5,426 nucleotides of DNA, taken from an uncultured Sulfurovum sp. Its GTDB lineage: Bacteria > Campylobacterota > Campylobacteria > Campylobacterales > Sulfurovaceae. The stretch spans positions 26,977-32,402 of the forward strand of contig CACVAR010000166.1 in NCBI GenBank assembly GCA_902727905.1, written 5' to 3'. The notes under the pieces are model-generated. The model was not told the origin of the DNA. It saw only the letters and a list, made by a program, of their open reading frames with translations, and did not search any database. Made by a program: the position numbers and the translations under genes. Shown piece by piece: positions 1 through 5,426 of the stretch (its first letter is position 1; the number at the start of each line of letters is the position of its first letter).

Positions 1-1004
1 TCTAAAGAACCTTTTGAGTAGTTCGTTACATTACCTTCAAAAAAGTTTGTTTTTTGATCATTGAACTTAGAGAATCCATCTACCCATTTAATTGGATGTT
101 GGACATTATAAATCTTTTCCATACCAATTGCTTTTAGTCTGTCATCAGCCAAAAACTGAATATACTGCTCAATAATATTGTCTGTCAAACCTAAAATCTG
201 TCCTTGAGTAATATATTTACCCCAATTTACTTCAAGATCAACAGCTTCTCTAAACATTGCATAAATCTCATCATTAAACTCTTTGGTAAAAAACTCTGGA
301 CTTTCTCTTTTGACCGTACGGATCATATTTTGAAAGAGTGCTAAGTGGGTTACTTCATCACGTTGAATAAACCGAATCATCTGTGCTGAACCCAACATTT
401 TTCCTGAACGTGCCAAAGTGTACAAATAGGTAAATCCAGAGTAGAAATAGATACCTTCTAAAATTTGATTGGCAAACATGGCTTTAACAATGTTCTTGTC
501 ACTTGGATTGTCAGATAGCTCTTGATAAACTCTTGCAATCGCATCATTTTTAGTTTTTAACATCATATCATTTCGCCATAATCCATAAATCTCATCTGAA
601 TTCTGAGAAATTGTATCAACCATTACAGCATATGACTGAGCATGTAATGCTTCTTCAAATGATTGTCGAACCAGAATCAAGTTAACTTCAGGGGAAGTAA
701 TAAAAGGGTTAATGTTGTCAATCAAGTTATTTGTCTGCAAAGAGTCCATAAAAATCAACTGAGCAAGTACTTTATCATAAGCTGTTTTCTCGGCATCTGT
801 CAAACGTTTGTAGTCACCTACATCTTGTGTCATGTCAACTTCTTTAGGGAACCAAGTATTGTTTAACATTACTTCCCAAAGGTTGTATGCCCATTGATAT
901 TTAATATCATTTAATTCAAAAATTCCTGTAGGGTCTCCACCAAAAATCTTACGTTCAGATGTTTTCTCTTTTGAGTCGGGGTTATATATTTTTTTTCTAT
1001 TCAT
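1..1004 (-). CDS. nrdB: Ribonucleoside-diphosphate reductase, class I beta subunit (NrdB/R2), 3' end cut by window edge
   Basis: Small subunit of aerobic class I ribonucleotide reductase. It houses the di-iron centre and tyrosyl radical that the alpha subunit (NrdA) uses to reduce ribonucleoside diphosphates in the cytoplasm. I translated 334 codons from the ATG at 1004, and the frame is still open at base 1. From memory, related H. pylori-type proteins are about 340 residues, so only a few C-terminal residues should be missing; these include the tail that docks on NrdA. All metal ligands are visible: Asp87 (FMDSLQ), Glu118 and His121 (FEEALH), Glu183 (ILEGIYFY), Glu217 and His220 (QRDEVTH). 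Tyr125 sits exactly where E. coli radical Tyr122 falls, so this is a tyrosyl-radical type enzyme. Compared with E. coli, about 24 residues are absent between the second and fourth ligands. A GAGGA ribosome binding site lies 8 bases before the start, and a promoter lies about 95 bases upstream. nrdA is not in view. Confidence 0.95.
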   Translation of the reverse strand, partial: MNRKKIYNPDSKEKTSERKIFGGDPTGIFELNDIKYQWAYNLWEVMLNNTWFPKEVDMTQDVGDYKRLTDAEKTAYDKVLAQLIFMDSLQTNNLIDNINPFITSPEVNLILVRQSFEEALHAQSYAVMVDTISQNSDEIYGLWRNDMMLKTKNDAIARVYQELSDNPSDKNIVKAMFANQILEGIYFYSGFTYLYTLARSGKMLGSAQMIRFIQRDEVTHLALFQNMIRTVKRESPEFFTKEFNDEIYAMFREAVDLEVNWGKYITQGQILGLTDNIIEQYIQFLADDRLKAIGMEKIYNVQHPIKWVDGFSKFNDQKTNFFEGNVTNYSKGSL

Positions 1005-1012
1005 TTTTTTAA

Positions 1013-1017
1013 TCCTC
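1013..1017 (-). promoter_or_regulatory. Ribosome binding site of nrdB
   Basis: GAGGA on the minus strand, 8 bases upstream of the ATG at 1004. This is good Shine-Dalgarno spacing and supports that ATG as the nrdB start. Confidence 0.75.
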
Positions 1018-1029
1018 GATTTAACCTAA

Positions 1030-1055
1030 AAAAAGTGACAAATATTTCACTTTTT
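1030..1055 (-). promoter_or_regulatory. Dyad in the nrdB leader (attenuator-like hairpin or operator)
   Basis: A perfect 9-base inverted repeat (1030-1038 with 1047-1055; arms AAAAAGTGA and TCACTTTTT) surrounds an 8-base centre. On the minus strand the hairpin runs straight into a T tract, so it resembles an intrinsic terminator with a weak, AT-rich stem. It lies between the predicted nrdB promoter and the nrdB ribosome binding site, 25 bases before the ATG. It cannot simply end the upstream operon without also ending transcripts from the nrdB promoter. It could be a transcription attenuator, a repressor operator, or a leaky terminator. It does not match the NrdR box pattern as I know it. The symmetry is visible in the sequence; the function is inference. 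Confidence 0.45.
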
Positions 1056-1076
1056 ACTTGACAAAACAAACAAATA

Positions 1077-1141
1077 AATGCTTGTTTAGCGCAAAGCGAT
1101 TATACCAATAATAATTTATTTCTTGATAAAAACCAAGCATT
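1077..1141. repeat. Inverted repeat flanking the nrdB promoter
   Basis: AATGCTTG at 1077-1084 and its exact reverse complement CAAGCATT at 1134-1141 lie on either side of the predicted -10 element. Their centres are 57 bases apart. They might be paired half-sites for a regulator, but 8-base arms in AT-rich DNA can also arise by chance. Confidence 0.3.
1099..1107 (-). promoter_or_regulatory. Predicted sigma-70 promoter of nrdB (extended -10)
   Basis: The minus strand reads TGGTATAAT, a perfect -10 hexamer (1104-1099) with the extended TGn element. No good -35 hexamer lies 16-18 bases upstream (the 17-base position reads ATCAAG), but the upstream DNA is AT-rich. This fits Campylobacterota sigma-70 promoters, which commonly lack a conserved -35. 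Transcription would start near 1092, giving an untranslated leader of about 88 bases that contains the dyad at 1030-1055. Confidence 0.65.
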
Positions 1142-1186
1142 ATCTTAGAGATTAAAATAACATTTTTTTTGACGAAATGTACTCAT

Positions 1187-2305
1187 TTAATTCGCTACTA
1201 TTCTGTCCATTTCTTCGGCTAATTCTTGCGCCAATACTTTATAATTTCGTCGTATTTTTAAAAGTTTCTCTTGCGCATTTTTACCTTTTTGGACAAGCTC
1301 CACTTTAGAACTACTCATAATACGCGCAAGGTGCAAACTAATACTATCTACATCAAAATCAGAAAAATAAGCTTCATCTTCTGAAAATACGGAATGGTTT
1401 TTTTCATTATTAACCATAAGAGAAGGCACGGCACAACCAGAATAACGAATCACCTTATTAGCAATAACTGTATTATGAAATTTATTTTGAGGTAAAAGTG
1501 CAATACCCATATCGTTTTGACTCACCACATCTTTTAACGCTTCTAAGGTATGTACCCCTTCATGTAAAGTAACTTTATCTTTGAACTTTGGATAGAGTGC
1601 TAACAGTTTACGAATAAACTCTTTATTATCTACAACAATATCCAAATGCCAATTTTCTAAACTCAACTTTTCAAAAGCATCAAGTACCACATCAAATTCT
1701 CTTAGTGTATCCAGCGTCCCAATATTAACAAAACGAAATGTCTCACCTTCACTGGCTGTATGCGTTCTTAAGTTATCTTCATCAAGCCCAATAAACAAGG
1801 GGAAACTTGTTATTTTGATATCTGGATAAAAAACTTTATGTGCTTCACGCGAAGCTGGCAAAAATAGATCACAAAGATTCGCTAACTTGTCTCTCTTTTT
1901 AATTTTCATCGTATATTTCAATCGATTGAATAAGCCTTTGGGTGTGAATGATTGATTCAATTCTAAATTATGATACTGTTTTGGATAAGAGATTCGATAT
2001 CCTACTTTATAATTGTACTTCTCTTTGTATTTCAATACATTTTCAAGCACTCTTTTTTTGTTACGGACAATCACAAAGTTATACTGAGTTAAGTCATTCC
2101 CTGTACTCAAATAATCAATAATCTCATTTTGGTATTTCTTAGGAACAATTAAGTGGTTTCCTTTTCGTTGAAAACTATGTTTATAAGGAGTAATATAAAC
2201 AATATCAATCTCCCAATACTTTTTAAGGTATCCATCAAACAATGTAGTAACTGTACCGTTCTCACTGTACTCTTCTTGGTCGGTGATTAAAAGCATTTTA
2301 TTCAT
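1187..2305 (-). CDS. GT-B fold glycosyltransferase-like protein (GT4-type C-terminal domain)
   Basis: A 372-residue soluble protein with no signal peptide or membrane segment, the usual size for a GT-B glycosyltransferase. It probably transfers a sugar from a nucleotide-sugar donor to a lipid or glycan at the cytoplasmic face of the membrane. The N-terminal half (about 1-170) would be the acceptor-side Rossmann domain. The C-terminal half shows the GT4-like pattern: FRFVNIGTL (190-198) followed by a helix ending in VVLDAF, then LDIVVD, then GIALLP (267-272) and NKVIRYSGCAVP (283-294). The last motif normally reads K-x-x-E-Y; here the glutamate is Arg287. Donor and acceptor cannot be told from sequence. 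The start overlaps the end of mqo by 8 bases. A strong AGAGGAGGA site 8 bases upstream favours ATG 2305 over the in-frame ATG at 2296. No convincing terminator follows. Confidence 0.75.
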   Translation of the reverse strand: MNKMLLITDQEEYSENGTVTTLFDGYLKKYWEIDIVYITPYKHSFQRKGNHLIVPKKYQNEIIDYLSTGNDLTQYNFVIVRNKKRVLENVLKYKEKYNYKVGYRISYPKQYHNLELNQSFTPKGLFNRLKYTMKIKKRDKLANLCDLFLPASREAHKVFYPDIKITSFPLFIGLDEDNLRTHTASEGETFRFVNIGTLDTLREFDVVLDAFEKLSLENWHLDIVVDNKEFIRKLLALYPKFKDKVTLHEGVHTLEALKDVVSQNDMGIALLPQNKFHNTVIANKVIRYSGCAVPSLMVNNEKNHSVFSEDEAYFSDFDVDSISLHLARIMSSSKVELVQKGKNAQEKLLKIRRNYKVLAQELAEEMDRIVAN

Positions 2306-3656
2306 TAGTCGCGTCCTCCTCTGTTAAATCTTTATTAAATCTCTCTTCATCAAAATTCTTACCTAAATAATCACAAATCAACTGCACATCTCTCACTGCA
2401 TTACCTAAACAAGAGGTTGCCCCAGGTGAAGGTGTCATGTTAAATATAATTCCTTCGCCTGTGTTTATAGAAGCTTCTCCTAGCATTAGCTTTTGATTCT
2501 CTTTATCTAAAATCTGTCCACGTACACCACCAAAACCTTTAGCATACTCAATATCGTTCATTGTTAATGAAGGAATAATTTTCTGAGCATCTTTTAAGAA
2601 GGCTCGTTTACCAAGATATGGTACTTCAAAAAGGAAGTTTCGTAAAATATAGTTACGAATATCTGAATCCTTTAAAAGGTCATAAAAAATTTTAAAAACA
2701 TTGCCATCTAATTTTAAAGTCTTAAAGAAGTCCATATAGGTACCTGATTTAAAACGTTCTAGCTTTGGTAAAACCAATGCTGTAGGTCCAAAACGTGTTG
2801 CCCCATCTAACGTAACATCTGGGTCACCATGCAGTGCAGCAAAAGGAAGTTTAGGGTTTTGCACCATGTAAACTTTTCCTTTTAAAATGGCTCTATCTGT
2901 TTTATAAAAACTTCCTGCCATTGGTAACTGACCATAATGAAGTCCATAGCCCATTTTATGTGCTAAAAAGAGACTGTGTGCCCCAGCGTCAACCACTACC
3001 ATTTTTGACTTGTAAAGCTTTTTATCCTTCGTATAAACATGGAAAATATCCTCTATCTTCTCAATCTTATCCACAGGTGAATTAAAAAAAATATCAGCTT
3101 GAACTTGCTCATTCTTTTTTGCATTTTTAAGAAAAGTCTCGCTCAAAGCTTTAAAATTTACGGTCGTATATTGATTTTTCGCACCCATACCAACAATCTC
3201 TTCATCACGACCATTACCCTGCTCATCAACAATTAAGTTCGGTTCAATCTCTTCAAGTGTTGCTTTGTCATAAAGCTCAAGGTAAGGGTAAAGTGATTTA
3301 AACTCTTTATATCTATTCGTAATAAAACGACACTCACTGTACCCAATCCCAATTGCCATTTTTTGATGCTTGAACATAATTTCATCTTCATAGCCATATT
3401 GTAAACAGTACTTCTCAACCATCTTAGCTGTACGTTTTACTTTTTTAGCCTTTTCCAATGTATAGTTCGTTTCAATGTCTCCACAATGGATTGTTTGGGA
3501 GTTGGCACGTGCATTGGAGTTGAGTGTCGCAGCCTCTTCATATTTTTCAAGTAAAGCAATTTTACTCATATCTGTATAGTGACTTAATTCATAAAATAGG
3601 GCTGACCCAGAGATTCCACCCCCAACAATCACCACTTCATATACATCATCATTCAT
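2298..3656 (-). CDS. mqo: FAD-dependent malate:quinone oxidoreductase (Mqo)
   Basis: Membrane-associated flavoenzyme of the TCA cycle that oxidises malate to oxaloacetate and passes electrons to quinone. The 452 residues match the Campylobacterota Mqo length (about 450). Using ATG numbering, the N-terminus has the FAD-binding motif VGGGISG (11-17), with the ribose-binding acid Glu37 at the end of the second strand. Next come ANSQTIH (51-57), a second dinucleotide-fold segment VVVDAGAHS (220-228), HGDPD (276-280), GATRFGPTAL (285-294) and a C-terminal NMTPSPGATSCL (406-417). These blocks agree closely with my memory of the H. pylori enzyme. No membrane helix is seen, consistent with peripheral attachment. 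ATG 3656 is chosen because AGGA lies 8 bases upstream; a TTG directly before it (3659) would add one residue but leave poorer spacing. The gene follows the ABC transporter by 44 bases and overlaps the glycosyltransferase. Another 2-hydroxyacid substrate is possible. Confidence 0.87.
   Translation of the reverse strand: MNDDVYEVVIVGGGISGSALFYELSHYTDMSKIALLEKYEEAATLNSNARANSQTIHCGDIETNYTLEKAKKVKRTAKMVEKYCLQYGYEDEIMFKHQKMAIGIGYSECRFITNRYKEFKSLYPYLELYDKATLEEIEPNLIVDEQGNGRDEEIVGMGAKNQYTTVNFKALSETFLKNAKKNEQVQADIFFNSPVDKIEKIEDIFHVYTKDKKLYKSKMVVVDAGAHSLFLAHKMGYGLHYGQLPMAGSFYKTDRAILKGKVYMVQNPKLPFAALHGDPDVTLDGATRFGPTALVLPKLERFKSGTYMDFFKTLKLDGNVFKIFYDLLKDSDIRNYILRNFLFEVPYLGKRAFLKDAQKIIPSLTMNDIEYAKGFGGVRGQILDKENQKLMLGEASINTGEGIIFNMTPSPGATSCLGNAVRDVQLICDYLGKNFDEERFNKDLTEEDATNE
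2314..2322 (-). promoter_or_regulatory. Strong ribosome binding site of the glycosyltransferase gene, inside mqo
   Basis: AGAGGAGGA lies within the last codons of mqo and ends 8 bases before ATG 2305. It decides the start between two nearby in-frame ATGs and suggests that translation initiates well, coupled to the end of mqo. Confidence 0.75.
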
Positions 3657-3664
3657 CAATAGCT

Positions 3665-3668
3665 TCCT
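3665..3668 (-). promoter_or_regulatory. Ribosome binding site of mqo
   Basis: AGGA (within AAGGAAG) on the minus strand, 8 bases before ATG 3656 and only 5 before the alternative TTG at 3659. The spacing favours the ATG as the mqo start. Confidence 0.65.
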
Positions 3669-3700
3669 TATAATAGTTAAGAACTAAGTGTAGCATGTAT

Positions 3701-5386
3701 CTATAGCATATTTATCTCAATAACCCGATCTGCCTTCTCAATGCTACTTTTTCTATGGGCAATGGTGATAACCGTCTTATCTTTAATATAAATTTCTAAG
3801 TCTTCTAAAAGTTGCTTCTCTGTTTTACTGTCAAGTGACGAAGTTGACTCATCAAAAATAATAACCTTAGGATTATCAAGTAGTACTCTCGCAATGGACA
3901 AACGTTGTCGCTGTCCTCCAGAAAGCTTCGTTCCATTTTTCCCCACAATGGTTTCAAGCTTATCCTCTAAGCCTTCTACAAACTCATAAAGTTGGGCTAT
4001 TTTCAAAGCTTCATAAATGACTTCATCACTGTACGCTTTCCCCAATGTCAAGTTAAAACGTAAAGAGTTGTTAAACATTAAAGGTGCTTGTAAAACAAAG
4101 CCGACATTATCCCGAATCTTCTCGTAACCCACCTCTTTAATCTCATGTTCATTGTAAAAGATCTTCCCTGAACTAATGGGGTAAAGCCCTATTAGTATTT
4201 GTGCTAAAGTACTCTTCCCTGAACCTGTTTTACCAACTATAGCAACCTTTTCACCCTCTTGAATCTCAAAGCTAATATCCTTTAACACCTCTGTTGTTCC
4301 ATCATAAGAAAAAGAGACATCTTCCAAACGAATGGAAGCAGACGTTCTGTTAACAAAAGGGTCAACTTTAGGGGCATAATAAGGCTCTTTTTCTAAAGCT
4401 AAGATTTGGTTCAACCTCTCTATGGCACTCTTCGCATTAAAGTAAAAATGAATAAAGTTAATGAGCTTATCAACAGGTCGCATCAATACCCAAGCATAAG
4501 AAAAAATTGCCAACATTGTTCCAATGGTTAAAGAACCAATTAAAACCATAAAAATACCTATGGCTTTAAAAATATCATGCGAATAAAAAATCAATAAGCG
4601 TGAAAACTCCAATGCCACTTCACTCTTTAAACCAAACAAATAAGAACGGTCACGTATCTCCTTAGCTTGTCCATCTACGGTTTTTAAAAAGTGTTTTTCC
4701 CTATTTTGTACTCGTATTTGATTGTAAAGCTCCAAGCTCTCTGTTAAGGTATTTTGAAAAACTTCAATGGATTCATTTTCTTTTTTCTTCATCTTTGCCA
4801 CATTCCGAAAAGCTTTTAAAAAAACAAAAATCGTTAAAGGATTTAAAAACAAAATGACCAATGCCAACTGCCAATTTAAAAGCAGTAAAACAATGGAGAC
4901 CCCTATCAAAGTTAATACTTCAACCACCACTTCACCCACCGAAGAAGCGACAAACTTGTCAACCGTTTCCACATCCGTAATAATCTTAGAAGAGACAGCC
5001 CCTGAACCTAAGAGGTCATACTCTCGCATCGAAACCACCTGTAAATGGTTCAAAATTTTTTTACGTATTGTATAAGTAACTTCTTTGGAAATTTTTGTAA
5101 AGAGTCGTATATGTATTAAAGAAAAAAGTAAACCAATCGCCTTAAGCCCCATAGTAACCAATAACACAATAACAATATAATACATCGGTTCACCCACCGT
5201 TATGTACGTGTCAATGCTCTCAACAATAGGTCCACCCTTTCCTAAAATAAGTTCATCAATAAGTAAAGGTAAAAGAAGAGCAACAGGAAGCACAACCAGC
5301 GTAGAGACAATGGCTACAGCATTTGCGAGAAGAAGGACTTTTTTATGTTTTATAATTTCTTGAAATATAGAGTGTATGCTTATCAT
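3701..5386 (-). CDS. ABC-type exporter with fused membrane and ATPase domains (MsbA/ABCB-like)
   Basis: A half-transporter that would dimerise in the cytoplasmic membrane and use ATP to export or flip a hydrophobic substrate such as a lipid, glycolipid or drug. The chain has 561 residues from ATG 5386. Residues 1 to about 320 form the membrane domain with roughly six hydrophobic helices (near 18-44, 68-94, 149-169, 171-193, 265-285, 287-305). The ATPase domain is complete: A-loop Tyr361, Walker A GKTGSGKST (385-393), Q-loop Gln433, signature LSGGQ (488-492), Walker B VIIFDE with catalytic Glu513, D-loop SSLD, and switch His544. It ends only 17 residues after that His, so the usual C-terminal tail (G-x-x-x-E-x-G-T type) is missing. 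The start is uncertain: ATG 5386 has no clear ribosome site, whereas GGAG at 5409-5406 lies 10 bases before an in-frame TTG at 5395. Substrate unknown; the neighbouring glycosyltransferase hints at envelope material. Confidence 0.85.
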   Translation of the reverse strand: MISIHSIFQEIIKHKKVLLLANAVAIVSTLVVLPVALLLPLLIDELILGKGGPIVESIDTYITVGEPMYYIVIVLLVTMGLKAIGLLFSLIHIRLFTKISKEVTYTIRKKILNHLQVVSMREYDLLGSGAVSSKIITDVETVDKFVASSVGEVVVEVLTLIGVSIVLLLLNWQLALVILFLNPLTIFVFLKAFRNVAKMKKKENESIEVFQNTLTESLELYNQIRVQNREKHFLKTVDGQAKEIRDRSYLFGLKSEVALEFSRLLIFYSHDIFKAIGIFMVLIGSLTIGTMLAIFSYAWVLMRPVDKLINFIHFYFNAKSAIERLNQILALEKEPYYAPKVDPFVNRTSASIRLEDVSFSYDGTTEVLKDISFEIQEGEKVAIVGKTGSGKSTLAQILIGLYPISSGKIFYNEHEIKEVGYEKIRDNVGFVLQAPLMFNNSLRFNLTLGKAYSDEVIYEALKIAQLYEFVEGLEDKLETIVGKNGTKLSGGQRQRLSIARVLLDNPKVIIFDESTSSLDSKTEKQLLEDLEIYIKDKTVITIAHRKSSIEKADRVIEINML

Positions 5387-5426
5387 ACGCAACAATATAT
5401 CACAACTCCATATAAAGTTGCTTATC

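Larger units (their letters stand above)
1005..1186. other. Intergenic region between the glycosyltransferase gene and nrdB
   Basis: 182 bases with no gene. Read on the minus strand, it holds a weak 6-base stem just after the glycosyltransferase stop, the inverted repeat arms, the extended -10 promoter, the leader dyad and the nrdB ribosome binding site. There is no strong GC-rich terminator, so some read-through from the upstream operon into nrdB is possible. Confidence 0.6.

Noticed and set aside
663..866. Plus-strand 67-codon reading frame
   Set aside because: It lies entirely inside nrdB on the opposite strand, where the minus frame encodes conserved ligand motifs. Its product is not recognisable.
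1058..1063. TTGACA on the plus strand as a -35 element
   Set aside because: No -10 hexamer sits at 16-18 bases downstream, and no plus-strand gene follows.
1122..1137. Small hairpin CTTGAT/ACCAAG upstream of the nrdB promoter
   Set aside because: It needs a G-U wobble to reach 6 pairs, has no T tract, and is likely chance in AT-rich DNA.
1160..1180. Possible terminator after the glycosyltransferase gene (ACATTT/AAATGT stem)
   Set aside because: The stem has only 6 AT-rich pairs with a 9-base loop and no clean T run after it on the minus strand. It is too weak to call.
3233..3418. Minus-strand 61-codon reading frame in another frame
   Set aside because: It is embedded in mqo, whose own frame carries conserved sequence throughout this stretch.
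3674..3686. Short hairpin TAGTT-AAG-AACTA between the exporter and mqo
   Set aside because: With five AT-rich pairs and no T tract it does not support a terminator, and the 44-base gap suggests continued transcription into mqo.
4767..5075. Plus-strand 102-codon reading frame
   Set aside because: It lies opposite the membrane domain of the exporter. The product is low-complexity (Lys/Thr/Ser-rich), as expected from the complement of hydrophobic codons.

Overview
The window looks like an ordinary chromosomal stretch of a low-GC member of the Campylobacterota (a Helicobacter/Campylobacter/Sulfurimonas-type organism). The evidence is the AT-rich sequence, a short class I ribonucleotide reductase beta subunit, and a malate:quinone oxidoreductase. 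Both proteins closely resemble my recollection of the Helicobacter pylori proteins. No database search was run, so genus and species are left open.

All genes lie on the minus strand, so transcription runs from high to low coordinates. From 5386 down to 1187 there is a compact three-gene run. It starts with an ABC-type exporter carrying membrane and ATPase domains on one chain (3701-5386). After a 44-base gap comes an FAD-dependent malate:quinone oxidoreductase (mqo, 2298-3656). An 8-base overlap then leads into a GT-B glycosyltransferase-like protein (1187-2305). A 182-base gap follows (1005-1186). It holds an extended -10 promoter, a terminator-like dyad in the leader, and a ribosome binding site for nrdB. 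The nrdB gene (1-1004) runs off the left edge with only its last few codons missing.

nrdB supplies the radical-generating subunit for deoxyribonucleotide synthesis and appears to have its own promoter. In the upstream run, mqo would feed electrons from malate into the quinone pool at the inner face of the cytoplasmic membrane. The exporter and glycosyltransferase are the kind of proteins used to build or export a lipid or envelope glycan. No single pathway obviously joins the three, although mqo and the glycosyltransferase look translationally coupled.

I see no mobile element, CRISPR array, tRNA, rRNA or clearly new system. The points most worth a second look are the dyad in the nrdB leader, the linkage of mqo to envelope-type genes, and a substituted nucleotide-sugar-site residue in the glycosyltransferase.
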